Positions 25,677-35,500 of a DNA stretch of 64,000 nucleotides are shown here, piece by piece. The DNA is taken from positions 7,259 to 71,258 of the forward strand of contig JBFWLP010000003.1 of assembly GCA_050252075.1 (NCBI GenBank). The letters run 5' to 3'. Under the pieces are notes generated by a model, which was not told the DNA's origin, made no database searches, and saw only the letters and a program-made list of their open reading frames with translations. The stretch's first letter is position 1. Every line of letters begins with the position of its first letter. A program made the translations under genes and the position numbers. The stretch is from JAAYGT01 sp050252075 (lineage in GTDB: Bacteria; Pseudomonadota; Gammaproteobacteria; Burkholderiales; Burkholderiaceae_B).

Positions 25677-27286
25677 AGCGGCCCCCTGGCGCCCGTACCG
25701 CCGGCAGCGTCGTATTTGTCCCAGTAATCGTCATCGATCAGATCGGCCAGCGGCGACGCCGCCGGGCCTTCCGCACGGGCGGCCGGTTCGGGCGCCGTGT
25801 CGTGGCGGCTGACGGAAAGCTGGCTGAGCACCAGCCCCTGCGCGCTGTAACGGCTGCGCAAGGCGTCGAGCTGTTGCGCCAGCATCGGCGCCGAATCGGG
25901 CGCAACCAGCCGCATGACCACCTGTTGATCCGTCAGTGTAATGCGCGCCTGAACCTGCCCCAGCTCGGGCAGATCAACGGTGAGGGTGGTTGCCCAATGG
26001 GCCGGGTGCTCGTCGCCGTTCATGTCTTGCCAGGCTTCCCGCCGCTCGATCTGCCATTCGGTGGGGGCATCGGGCCACACTTCGCCACGCCAGGCGACCT
26101 GCTGGTTCGCCAGCACGTCGAGCTGCTGGCGAACCAGCAGATGGGTTTTGGGATCCATGGCATTCAGACCCGACGCCAATGTGCCCGCGCCTGCGCCGGC
26201 AGCGGTGGCGGCGGATGCAGCCGCCGGTGGAGCGCCCGCCGGTGCCCCCGGACTGGCGGCCTGAACCGGGGCGCCGGGCATTGGTCCGGCCGATGCCGTG
26301 TTCGGAGCACCCTGGCGCAAGGCCGGCGAGGCAGTTTGCGCGGCCAGCTGGGCTTGCGGTTCTTGCCGAAGCTGCGATGGGGCCATTTTGCCGAATGCCA
26401 GCTGGGCCAGGTGCGCTTCGTAAAACATGCCGCTGTTCTGAATGGCTGCCGAGAGCGCCTGCGCCAGTTGCCCGGCAACCTGCCCTGCTACTTGGCCCGA
26501 AAGGGCTGCCGCTGCCGTTGTACCCGCCGCGGCGCCGGTCGCCGAGGCGGCTGACCCGGGCGCGGACGTTGACAAGGCCGGCGCCCCGCCGGCAGCACCC
26601 GAAGGAGAGCCGACCGCCTGGCCCGACGGCCCGGCCGATGCGCCGGCGCTGCCCGACGCACCCGGTGTTCCGGAAGGTGACGTCTGTGCGTTCGATGACC
26701 CCGGTGCGGATCCAGATTGCGGGGTGCCGCCCGCCGATGGCGGCGTGGCACCTGTGGGTGCCGCCGGGCTGCCGGATGCCGACGATGACCCACCCGCCCC
26801 GGGCGAGGCGGCTTGCCCGGCAGAGGGTTGGCTTTGCCGGCCTTCGCCCTGGGCTTGCCCCTGCGGGCCGAACGGAAACAACGGGCGTCGGTGGTGGGTT
26901 AAGGGCGGCGATTCGGGATAACCGGCCAGCAGCGCCAGTATGGTTTGTGCGGCAAACCCCAGGCGGGTAGGGGCCGAGGCCGTGGCCGCCGTGCTGGGCG
27001 CGTTGCGTGCCTGCAATAGTTCGGCGGTTTTGGGATCGAGCCGGCTGCGATCAATGGTTTGCCGGTTCGACTGTTCGGTATGGCTGCGGGCACGATCAAC
27101 GGCTTCACGCGGGTCGCGCTGGGTGTCGTTGGGCAGGGCGTCGGTGCGTGCCGCCGTGCCGGGCTGGCTGACCGCGTCGGGCCGGGCGCCCGTAACCAGA
27201 TTCGATTGCTGGGAAAGCGTGGTTCCCAGCATGGCATCGAGACGCTGCACCAGCAGGGTGCCGAGGGCCGACGGGCCGGAGCTCAT
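25673..27286 (-). CDS. second FliK-like protein (Flg_hook C-terminal domain)
   Basis: A 537-residue protein with a long Ala/Gly/Ser/Pro-rich low-complexity middle (about residues 150-350) and a C-terminal region resembling the FliK Flg_hook domain: WATTLTVDLPELGQVQARIT, then DQQVVMRLV and a helix MLAQQLDALRSRYSAQGLVL. Canonical FliK is at 17813, so this is a paralogue. It lies between fliT and the FlhB-C-like gene, overlapping both by 4 bp, which implies co-expression. Its function is not established. Confidence 0.85.
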   Translation of the reverse strand: MSSGPSALGTLLVQRLDAMLGTTLSQQSNLVTGARPDAVSQPGTAARTDALPNDTQRDPREAVDRARSHTEQSNRQTIDRSRLDPKTAELLQARNAPSTAATASAPTRLGFAAQTILALLAGYPESPPLTHHRRPLFPFGPQGQAQGEGRQSQPSAGQAASPGAGGSSSASGSPAAPTGATPPSAGGTPQSGSAPGSSNAQTSPSGTPGASGSAGASAGPSGQAVGSPSGAAGGAPALSTSAPGSAASATGAAAGTTAAAALSGQVAGQVAGQLAQALSAAIQNSGMFYEAHLAQLAFGKMAPSQLRQEPQAQLAAQTASPALRQGAPNTASAGPMPGAPVQAASPGAPAGAPPAAASAATAAGAGAGTLASGLNAMDPKTHLLVRQQLDVLANQQVAWRGEVWPDAPTEWQIERREAWQDMNGDEHPAHWATTLTVDLPELGQVQARITLTDQQVVMRLVAPDSAPMLAQQLDALRSRYSAQGLVLSQLSVSRHDTAPEPAARAEGPAASPLADLIDDDYWDKYDAAGGTGARGPL

Positions 27287-27642
27287 GGGTTAAATACAGG
27301 CGCCGAATAGGTTTGCAGTACGGCTTGTTGTCGTTTCAGGGTGCCCAGCAGGTGGCTAAGGCGCTCCAGCTCGGGGGTGACCAGGTGCCGGATGCAGGCA
27401 TCGTTGTCGAGTATGCGGATAAGAATGTCGCGCCGGGCGTTGCGGTCGTCGGTGGACAGTTCGGGAAACTCCTGGAGCCGGGCGACTTCGGTGTTATAGG
27501 CCTGACCGAGTTCGATGACTTTATCCCAGTGTTTTGCCTGCGCCTCGGTCAGCATGCGCCCGGAAATGCGTTCAATAACCTGGTACTGCTGGAGCAGGCG
27601 GGTGGCCGATTGCAAGGGAGCGCCTGGTGGGGGAGTAGACAT
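27283..27642 (-). CDS. fliT: flagellar export chaperone FliT
   Basis: FliT is the chaperone for the filament cap FliD. The 119-residue product is helical and charged (YQVIERISGRMLTEAQAKHWD, LGQAYNTEVARLQEF, LSHLLGTLKRQQAVLQTY). The start at 27642 (MSTPPPGAP) is a judgement: another ATG lies 15 bp upstream, and a longer frame runs into fliS but has no helical character. Order fliD-fliS-fliT is typical. It ends overlapping the FliK-like gene by 4 bp. Confidence 0.8.
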   Translation of the reverse strand: MSTPPPGAPLQSATRLLQQYQVIERISGRMLTEAQAKHWDKVIELGQAYNTEVARLQEFPELSTDDRNARRDILIRILDNDACIRHLVTPELERLSHLLGTLKRQQAVLQTYSAPVFNP

Positions 27643-27697
27643 AAGGTAAGAAAGCATAAATACCCAGCGATGAAAAGAGTGATTCGTTGCTGCCCGA

Positions 27698-28168
27698 TTA
27701 ACCTGCCGCTGCCAGCTCGGTGTGTGCCGATGCCGCCGGGCCGGGCTTGCCGGCCGCCGCAGGTTCGGTGACTTCCTTCCAGGCCGAGGCAATTTCCGTA
27801 AGGATGCGCTCGGCGGTGTCGAGACGCGACATGTCGCCATGCAGGTTCGCCTGAAGAAGGTTATAAATGATCAGGTCGTAACTGGTAATCAGGCTTTTGG
27901 CTACCTGGCCACCCGCTTCTTCGTTCACCGCAGCTTTCAGGCCCGAACCCACGATATCGATGGCTTTGGATATGGTTTGCCCCCGGCCGGGGATATCGCC
28001 GTTTTCCATGTGCAGCCGTGCTTTCATGATGGCGGCGCGGGCGCCGTTGAACAGCAGGGTGATCAGGCGTTCCGGGCTGGCCGACAGCACTTCCGTTTCC
28101 AGCCCCACATTGGCGTAAGACTGTGCCGATTTTTGGCGACCGGCGCCGCGTGGCATGGTGTAGGTCAT
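27698..28168 (-). CDS. fliS: flagellin export chaperone FliS
   Basis: FliS binds the flagellin C-terminus before export. The 156-residue product has the conserved N-terminal SYANVGLETEVLSASPERLITLLFNGA, the helix AIMKARLHMENGDIPGRGQTI and YDLIIYNLLQANLHGD. It starts inside the end of fliD (4-bp overlap) and shares its transcript. The C-terminal tail is slightly longer than in E. coli. Confidence 0.95.
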   Translation of the reverse strand: MTYTMPRGAGRQKSAQSYANVGLETEVLSASPERLITLLFNGARAAIMKARLHMENGDIPGRGQTISKAIDIVGSGLKAAVNEEAGGQVAKSLITSYDLIIYNLLQANLHGDMSRLDTAERILTEIASAWKEVTEPAAAGKPGPAASAHTELAAAG

Positions 28169-29574
28169 TTCTGTTGTCCCCCAAGCTGGCTGAGCGCCGA
28201 CAGTTGCTGCGTTAGGTAGGTGCTGGTGGAATTCATTTGGGCGATCAGTTTGTCGAGCTGAATGAACTGGTTGCGATAGACTTCCATTTTGGTGTCGATA
28301 CGTTCGGAAGCCGCGTCGTATTGCTGGTTCAGCACTTTCAGGTTGCTGTTGATGCTTTTGGTGGCACTGCTGAGCAGGCCGTCGGTTTTGACGTAAACGT
28401 CGGTGGCCGTGGTAATCCGCCCGCTAAGGGCGGTGCCGCCCGACAGCAGGTTTTTTACGTCGACCAGGTTGTCTTTCAGCGCTTCGGTAAGCGCATCGTT
28501 GTCAACCTTCAGGGTGCCGGTGGTGGGGTCGGTGGTGATGCCCATTTGCGACAGGTTGCGCACGGTACCCGTGCTGCCCGATACATTAATGGCTTCACGC
28601 ACCTGGCTTTGAATGCGGCGTGCCAGGGAGTCGCCCGTGAGCGCACTGCCCCGTTGTGTATCGGTGTTGTACGAGGTGAGCGATTTGATCGAGTTTTGCA
28701 GCTTGTTGTAGGCCGAAACGAACGCGTTGACGGCATCTTTGGCCACGGTATCGTCGCGCTGGATGGACAGGCTTTCGGGTGCCGTGTTTTCTTTGGTCAG
28801 GTTGAGCGTAACGCCTTCAATGGCATCGGTGAGAGTGTTGGTTTGACTGGTGACATCGATGCCGTTGATGGTAAGCGTGGCGTTCTTTGCGGCGGTTTCG
28901 CTGAGCGCACTGGCGGGATCGCCCTGAGTAAAGCCCAAGGCGTCGTTCAGTGCGGTGACATCGGTGCCGGCGTCGACCCCGGCGACAGTAATGGATTTGA
29001 CCGCCGCCTGTTCGCCCATGCCTTCGGCATTGAGCAACAGATAGTGCGGGTTCGCGGGATCGCCGTTGTTCACCAGCGTAGCCTGAACGCCCACGCCCGA
29101 CGTATTGTTGATGGCCTGGGTGATGCCTTCGAGCGAGGTGTCGTCGGCGGCTACACTAATGGTTGTGGTGGTGCCGTCGACCAGTTCAACATTAACGGTA
29201 ACATCGCCCGAGGCCAGGGCCGTATCGCGGCTGGCCTGCCCGGTGGCGCTTTTGAGCGTTTGCGCGCTGGCCAGCTGGGTTACCTGAATTTGATAGTTGC
29301 CGGCGATGGCACTGCTGGAGGCCGTGGCGGAAAACGCCTCGCTGCCTGTGGTTGCTTTCAGGGCGCCAAACGTTTCGGCTTTTTCCAGGGTGGCGGCCGC
29401 GGTTTTCAGCCCTTCCAGCGCGCTTTTAATGGTTCCGTAGGCCGACAACCGGCTTTTTTCGGCACTGAGGCGGTTGCTGATAAGGTTGAGCGACTGGCTT
29501 TCACTGGTTCGCAGATTGGACAGCAATTGATCCAGTGGAAGACCTGAACCAACGCCGATGGATGAAATGGCCAT
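28165..29574 (-). CDS. fliD: filament cap protein FliD
   Basis: FliD (HAP2) caps the filament and inserts flagellin. The 469-residue product begins MAISSIGVGSGLPLDQLLSNL and contains the FliD_N region (SESQSLNLISNRLSAEKSRL), a Thr/Ala-rich central part (about 100-260) with VNVELVDGTTTTISVAADD, and a C-terminal coiled coil ending NSTSTYLTQQLSALSQL, as in the family. Downstream of flaG and co-transcribed with fliS and fliT. Confidence 0.96.
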   Translation of the reverse strand: MAISSIGVGSGLPLDQLLSNLRTSESQSLNLISNRLSAEKSRLSAYGTIKSALEGLKTAAATLEKAETFGALKATTGSEAFSATASSSAIAGNYQIQVTQLASAQTLKSATGQASRDTALASGDVTVNVELVDGTTTTISVAADDTSLEGITQAINNTSGVGVQATLVNNGDPANPHYLLLNAEGMGEQAAVKSITVAGVDAGTDVTALNDALGFTQGDPASALSETAAKNATLTINGIDVTSQTNTLTDAIEGVTLNLTKENTAPESLSIQRDDTVAKDAVNAFVSAYNKLQNSIKSLTSYNTDTQRGSALTGDSLARRIQSQVREAINVSGSTGTVRNLSQMGITTDPTTGTLKVDNDALTEALKDNLVDVKNLLSGGTALSGRITTATDVYVKTDGLLSSATKSINSNLKVLNQQYDAASERIDTKMEVYRNQFIQLDKLIAQMNSTSTYLTQQLSALSQLGGQQK

Positions 29575-29610
29575 GAAATACTCCCGATGCGGGTATTGTG
29601 CTACTTTTGG

Positions 29611-29628
29611 CCGGGCATCAATGCCCGG
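29611..29628. other. short perfect inverted repeat between flaG and fliD
   Basis: CCGGGCAT (29611-29618) and ATGCCCGG (29621-29628) are perfect complements around two bases. No T-run follows on the minus strand, so a full terminator is unlikely. It may pause or attenuate transcription between flaG and fliD, or act as a processing site. Confidence 0.35.
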
Positions 29629-29692
29629 TTAAACCACGAAAACGACTGGTACTTTGGGCATTTACCGCCCGCGAAGAACCGCGCCGCACTGC

Positions 29693-30091
29693 CTAAACGC
29701 GCGTGTCGACCCCGCCGCCCTGCATTTGAACGATAGCCCGCGCCACCTTCAGCACGGCTTCCGAAGGCACCTTGCGAATGACCTCGCCGCTTTCGGCATC
29801 GATGATGGAGACGACCAGCCGTTGGGCTTCGTCGTCCATTTCAAAGCGCATACCCGTGCGCCACGAACGTAACGATTCGTTCACTTTTTCCAGGGCGTCG
29901 GCAACCGATTGCTGCGGGTCGCGGGCAAAATCGGACTGCTGCTGTTGCTGTTGCGAGTTTTCTGCACTTTTGGCCGATGCGGCGCCCGTAACGTGCACGG
30001 CCGGATCCGGCTGCACGCTGGGGTACTGAACGGCCGTCGGAGCAACACCTGATACAGCGGGGGCGACTCCGGAGGCGATTGGGCTGACCAT
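29693..30091 (-). CDS. flaG: flagellar protein FlaG
   Basis: FlaG is a small protein usually found with fliD; it affects filament length in several bacteria. The conserved C-terminal block is present (LRSWRTGMRFEMDDEAQRL, SIIDAESGEVIRKVPSE, VLKVARAIVQMQGG, about residues 75-128). The N-terminal half is Val/Ala/Gln-rich and not conserved. The product is 132 residues. Preceded by an excellent sigma28 promoter at 30144, making it the first gene of flaG-fliD-fliS-fliT. Confidence 0.93.
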   Translation of the reverse strand: MVSPIASGVAPAVSGVAPTAVQYPSVQPDPAVHVTGAASAKSAENSQQQQQQSDFARDPQQSVADALEKVNESLRSWRTGMRFEMDDEAQRLVVSIIDAESGEVIRKVPSEAVLKVARAIVQMQGGGVDTRV

Positions 30092-30143
30092 GATGGACTC
30101 CTTGGTATTCGAATAACCTGAAACACGTACGCTTCTACACGCG

Positions 30144-30170
30144 TTAACGGCAGTCGTTCACGAAACTTTA
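30144..30170 (-). promoter_or_regulatory. sigma28 (FliA) promoter of flaG-fliDST
   Basis: On the minus strand: TAAAGTTT, then 11 bases, then GCCGTTAA (TAAA-N15-GCCGTTAA). The extended -35 TAAAGTTT equals the E. coli FliA consensus. The -10 ends 53 bp before the flaG start codon. Confidence 0.9.
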
Positions 30171-30297
30171 ATTTATTCAATTAAGTTTGAAAACCCGTGC
30201 TTTTCATTTGTATGGTGCATGCTACGAAATGAAACAATAGGCCTGCAGTCATCCAATGGTACAGTTTGGCGTTTTGCGTTCTACATACACATAATTC

Positions 30298-31062
30298 ATG
30301 GCAAGTTCCGAAGACATTCTGGTTGGGCAGTATGCGCCGCTGGTGCGCCGTTTGGCGTTGCAGCTGGTTTCGCGCTTGCCCCCCAGCGTGGAACTGGATG
30401 ATCTGATTCAGGCCGGCCTGATGGGTTTGCTGGATGCCGTTCGGCGCTATCAGGAAATGCCCGAAGCCCAGTTTGAAACGTATGCGTCCACCCGCATACG
30501 CGGCGCCATGCTCGACGAACTGCGCAGCCAGGACTGGCTGCCACGCAGCGCCCGCAGCAAAAGCCGCACCATTGAGCACACCATACAGAAACTTACCCAC
30601 GAACAGCTGCGGCCGCCGACCGAATCTGAAATTGCCGGTGCGCTGGGCGTGCCCCTGCCCGACTACCACGCCATGCTCGACGACGCGCGCGGCGTACAAA
30701 TCGTCCATTACGAGGATCTGGCCCGCAATATCGACGAGGGGGCGGCGCATCCGCTGGATTTCGGCAGTGACCAGGCCCCGCTGAGCACCCCGTGGGACAA
30801 CCCGCTAACCGTGCTGGAATCGGCCGGCTTGCGGCATGCCCTGGTGGCCGCCATCGGGGCACTGCCCGAACGCGAGCAACTGGTGCTGTCACTGCAATTC
30901 GAGCAAGACCTGAACCAGAAAGAAATCGCCGCCGTCATGGGCATTACCGAAGGCCGGGTGTCGCAGCTGCGATCCCAGGCCGTGGCCCGGCTGCGTGCCT
31001 CGCTGGCCGCAGGGGCATGGGATGAAAGCCCGGGCGATGACTTGTTGTCGGGTTTGTTGTAG
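30298..31062 (+). CDS. fliA: flagellar sigma factor FliA (sigma28)
   Basis: FliA directs RNA polymerase to late flagellar promoters. The 254-residue product has region 2 (ELDDLIQAGLMGLLDAVRRY, then FETYASTRIRGAMLDELRSQDW), region 3 (LTHEQLRPPTESEIAGALGV) and region 4 with the helix-turn-helix NQKEIAAVMGITEGRVSQL. It is separated from flhDC and che genes, which are not in the window. No clear Shine-Dalgarno precedes the ATG. It is countered by FlgM (726). Confidence 0.97.
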   Translation: MASSEDILVGQYAPLVRRLALQLVSRLPPSVELDDLIQAGLMGLLDAVRRYQEMPEAQFETYASTRIRGAMLDELRSQDWLPRSARSKSRTIEHTIQKLTHEQLRPPTESEIAGALGVPLPDYHAMLDDARGVQIVHYEDLARNIDEGAAHPLDFGSDQAPLSTPWDNPLTVLESAGLRHALVAAIGALPEREQLVLSLQFEQDLNQKEIAAVMGITEGRVSQLRSQAVARLRASLAAGAWDESPGDDLLSGLL

Positions 31063-31099
31063 CAAACGGATTGTCCCGTTTACGGCCGTTATTCCCGCC

Positions 31100-31127
31100 T
31101 TTACACCGGCATTTCCCTTGGTATTCT
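31100..31127 (+). promoter_or_regulatory. candidate sigma70 promoter for ugd
   Basis: TTTACA (31100-31105), 16-bp spacer, TATTCT (31122-31127), 33 bp before the ugd start. The boxes match the sigma70 consensus at five and four of six positions. This would let ugd be expressed independently of fliA. Confidence 0.45.
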
Positions 31128-31160
31128 GGCTTTCTTAGAAGACTGCTCAAGGTGGCGTGA

Positions 31161-32480
31161 ATGCGGGTAACTATTTTTGGAATCGGTTATGTGGGCCTGG
31201 CGCAGGCCGCCGTACTGGCCCAGGTGGGTCACGATGTGGTGTGCGTGGATGTTGATGCCGACAAGGTCGACGCCCTGAACCAGGGGAAAATTCCCATTTA
31301 CGAACCCGGCCTTACCGCCCTGGTGCGTGACAACGCGGCGGCAGGGCGGTTGGTCTTCACCACCGATGCCGATGCCGGTGTAAAACACGCCGAAGTGCAG
31401 TTCATTGCGGTGGGCACCCCCCCCGACGAGGACGGTTCGGCCGATCTGCGCCATGTGCTTGCCGTTGCGGAAACCATTGGCCGCCACATGAACGGCCATC
31501 GTGTGGTCATAGACAAATCCACCGTGCCGGTAGGCACGGCCGAAAAAGTGGCCGACCGCCTGCGCGCCGTGCTGGCCGGGCGACAGGCCTCGCACCTGAC
31601 CTTCGACGTGGTGTCCAACCCGGAGTTCCTGAAAGAGGGTTCCGCCGTGGGCGACTGCATGCGCCCCGACCGTATTATTGTGGGCACCGACAGCAGCCAC
31701 GCCGAAGACGTAATGCGCGAGCTTTATGCCCCGTTCAACCGCAATCACGAAAAAATGATTGTCATGGATGTACGCAGCGCCGAGCTGACCAAATACGCCG
31801 CCAACGGTATGCTGGCAACAAAAATCAGCTTCATGAATGAAATAGCCAACGTGGCCGAGCGCCTGGGCGCCGACATTGAACTGGTGCGCCAGGGCATTGG
31901 TTCGGACCCCCGTATCGGCTACGACTTTATTTATGCCGGCGCCGGCTACGGCGGGTCGTGCTTTCCCAAAGATATTAAAGCCCTGATCAAGACCGCACAC
32001 GATTGCGGGGTTGAGGCCTGGATACTGAAAGCGGTTGAACAACGCAATGCCGAGCAGAAAACCGTGCTGTTCCAGAAAATAGCCCGGCATTTCGGCGACC
32101 TGGCCGGCAAAGTGATTGCGGTGTGGGGGCTAAGCTTCAAGCCCAATACCAATGACATGCGGGACGCACCCAGCCGTGTGCTGATGGAAGCCCTGTGGAG
32201 CGCGGGCGCCGTGGTGCAGGCCTACGACCCCGAAGCCATGGAAGAAGCCCAGCGGCTGTATGCCGCACGCGACGAACTGGTGCTGTGCGGCACCAAAGAG
32301 GCGGCTCTGCGCGGCGCGGATGCCCTGGCCATCGTGACCGACTGGCAGGTATTCAAGGCGCCCGACTTCGACTATATAAAAGAAAAACTGAAAACCCCTG
32401 TGGTGTTCGACGGCCGGAATTTATATGATCCCGCCCGCATGCAGCGCAGGGGGTTCACGTATTATTCGATTGGGCGCTGA
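31161..32480 (+). CDS. ugd: UDP-glucose 6-dehydrogenase
   Basis: Oxidises UDP-glucose to UDP-glucuronate with two NAD+. The 439-residue product has the N-terminal dinucleotide fold (VTIFGIGYVGLAQAAVLAQ), the substrate region STVPVGTAEKV and NPEFLKEGSAVGDCMRPDRI, the catalytic Cys in GYGGSCFPKDIKAL and the C-terminal WGLSFKPNTNDMRDAPS, all diagnostic. It sits between fliA and the glycosyltransferase gene next to fliC, which suggests, but does not prove, that it supplies a sugar donor for flagellin modification; capsule or LPS use is equally possible. Confidence 0.96.
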   Translation: MRVTIFGIGYVGLAQAAVLAQVGHDVVCVDVDADKVDALNQGKIPIYEPGLTALVRDNAAAGRLVFTTDADAGVKHAEVQFIAVGTPPDEDGSADLRHVLAVAETIGRHMNGHRVVIDKSTVPVGTAEKVADRLRAVLAGRQASHLTFDVVSNPEFLKEGSAVGDCMRPDRIIVGTDSSHAEDVMRELYAPFNRNHEKMIVMDVRSAELTKYAANGMLATKISFMNEIANVAERLGADIELVRQGIGSDPRIGYDFIYAGAGYGGSCFPKDIKALIKTAHDCGVEAWILKAVEQRNAEQKTVLFQKIARHFGDLAGKVIAVWGLSFKPNTNDMRDAPSRVLMEALWSAGAVVQAYDPEAMEEAQRLYAARDELVLCGTKEAALRGADALAIVTDWQVFKAPDFDYIKEKLKTPVVFDGRNLYDPARMQRRGFTYYSIGR

Positions 32481-32555
32481 GTCGATTAAAAGTGGCGCCC
32501 GGCTGTTGTAAAGGGTTTGCCAGAGTGGGCGATAGTTTCGCAGTGCTTTTTATCG

Positions 32556-35500
32556 CTAATTTAAATGGCTTCGAATGCGGCCTGCCAGATCCTTGCTGCC
32601 ATAAGCGTCGTCGAGTATTAATGCCAATTTTTCACGCTGGGTTTTACTTAGCTTATGAAGCTGGTTGATGTCCCTGATATAAACCGCATCTGCGGTTGTC
32701 AGCTGGTTTATGCCTTGGTGAATTTGCCCTTTCAGCACGTATGGTGCAAATAGCCGTATACGCTGCTCAAGCAACGTGTGCAGCATGAAACCATGTTCGC
32801 GCATCCACTGATCGATTTCCGCGAACAATGGTTGATTTTCGTATAGCGGAATAAAGTTGACTTCGGTTTGTATAACCAAGGCATCCTTGAGCTTTTGTTC
32901 GCCATGACGGAAAACAGCCAGCTCGCCGCCTTGAATATCAATTTTCAACCAGTCAATGTGGTCTATTTCATTGATGTCATCCAGCCGCACGGTTGTCAAG
33001 GGGATTTCCTGGCGTACTTTTGCCCAGTCGGGGTATCCCTGAAAGTGGTTCAGTAACGCTGCGTTCGGCTTGAGGGTTGACGTCATTCCTGACGCCTGGC
33101 AAACATAGAGCGTCGCTGCACGTCCGTCGCCTACGGCGTAAGGCAGGTAGGTTTCGTTCGGCCCTTTGGTGCGTAACAGTGTATTTAGAGCGTCGGTCTG
33201 GGGTTCAAAACCCACCAGCTTTACCTGCTTTTTCTGCAGCAGCTTTTTATACGGAGGGTCGCCGTCGATCGGATTTGCTCCGATATCGACCACGTACAGC
33301 TCTTTTGAGTTCGCCGCTACGTTTGAATGCTGGGAGTCGTCCATGGATGTCAGGATGGCTTGGTTGAGTGGGGTATCTGCAGGGCTTGCACCCGGCAAGT
33401 AGCGCCCATCGTCTTGCAGAGCAGGTAACGTTGTTTTTACCGAAGTGGTATCAGAATGCCCCGCTTGTGCTTGATTAATAAAGCGGGCATCCAGCCAAGC
33501 GCGATAACGTTCCGCGTCGGTGGTGCTGATAGTAGCCAGCAGCGAGTAAGGCAAGTCGTAAATCTGGAAAGCGGTGTGCAGCAAAAAGGCAAGCTTGCGC
33601 TTGTCATTTTCGGGCCTCTGTTCCAGCATAGCTGGTGACGGAACAAATAACGCATCGAAACTAAGCAGCTTGGTAGCCTGCGTGCCTGAAGGATCGATTT
33701 GCTGATTAAAATAGCTGAAATAAGAAGGATTGCTGAACTGATAAAAATCGAAACCCTTGTCTTTCAGAAACCCTTGCAGTGCGTCAAGCGTAGCCTGGTT
33801 CTGATACCTTGGTGTGGCGTTTAGTCGTACTTGAATCAGTAGCGCTGAGGCCAGTTTGGATGATGCATTTTCCAGCAGTGTTAATGCATCGGTAGTTTCA
33901 TCCATTAACAGCCAGTCCAGTTTTTCAACGCCATCAATATCGTCTAAACGGCTGCTGGGTAAACTGACCTTGGCCAATGTATGAATGGGGTCGATAGCTT
34001 GTGCGCCATCATCACTGGCACCCAATGGTACTAAGGTTGAGGAATGCTGGTTATTCAAACATGCGTGCAGTGTCGCCGCAGACCCATTACCAAGAACGTG
34101 GTTCGGCACATAATGTAGATCGTTGCCGGAAAGCTGGCCAGCGTAATCCTTAAGCCGCGCTGCGGGGTCGAATACGACGGCTTCATGTACCTGAAGGTTC
34201 AGCAACGGTTTAAAGCGGTCGTCGGTGAGCAGTCGGCCGCCATGGTCGATCGCCACCAGTTTCCCGTTGAAAGAAAAGGAAAAATCCTTCGCCTTATCGT
34301 CAGCCCAAAGCCCGGGTAATTCAAAAGGTTTTGTTTCGCCGTCAAACCACGCTTTACCTTGTTTGTCCAGGGTTAACGCCGCAGGGGGTTTGCCTTCACA
34401 ATAGCGGCTCCAGATGGCTCGCATAGCCAATGTAAAGTTCTTGGCGAACCGTTTGTAATCGCACAACGGCGATTTCTGCACCTGTTCCGGCAGCTTCTGG
34501 CGCAAGATTGCAAGATACTGCGGATTCATGGCCAGTTCGACGGCAATATCCTTGTACTGATCCCAATCGTTGGCCACCAGTTCCGGCAGACCGGCATTGG
34601 TCAAATGCGTGGCGCTGTGGCGCCCTGCAAAGGTGGGGCCGGGGTAGGTTACCACCGGCACCCCCATAATCAAGGATTCGCACGTAGTTAGCCCGCCGGA
34701 ATATGGCCAGGGGTCTAGCGCAACATCAATTTTGTTGTACGTATCCAGTAGTTCGTAGTGCGGTGAATGGCCTTCAAATTCGATTCGTGAAGGCTCGATG
34801 CCGTGCTCGAGGAACTGGCTGCGAATACGATCTAAAAACTCCTGGTGGTCGTATTGGGGGCCTTTCAGAAGCAGATGGCTTTGCGGCACGCGATGCAGAA
34901 TATCGGCCCAGTGCTGAACAATGACAGGGTTGATTTTTGAAGGATTGTTGAAGCAGCCGAATGTGATGTGGTTGTTTTCAAAGAAAGGCACATTTTTTAT
35001 CGAAGGCCTGTCTCCCCGGGGGGTGTAGCAAATGTAATCGTCAGGTAGGCGAATTATTTTTTCGGTATAGAAATTGTCGCAGCCGTTAGGGGTTTCTATT
35101 TCGTCGCTCAGAAAATAATCAATCGTATCAAGGCCGGTTGTATTTATCTGCCCCCCAACCCATTTCACTTGGATTGGGCTAGGCTTGGTTGCCATGGTCA
35201 ATAGCCTGTTACCCTCGGTGTGGCCACATAGATCAAAAAGGATATCTATTTGATCATCTTGTATCTTGTCGGATAAAGCATCATGACTGAGTGCAGTTAC
35301 ACTTTGCCAGTAATCGAAACGGCTCTTGAATAGTTCTGTAATAGAGTCAGAATCATCGCGCATGCTGTATGCATGTAGCTCAAACTCTGATGGCGACAGG
35401 CGGCGCATTGACGAGATTATCATCTGGCCTACGGGATGGATCCGAAGCCCTGCTGAAATAAACCCTAACTTTAACTTTCTATTAGGGTCTTTATTTGTTT

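Noticed and set aside
28237..29547. 436-codon open frame opposite fliD
   Set aside because: Antisense to the filament cap gene; composition of a shadow frame.
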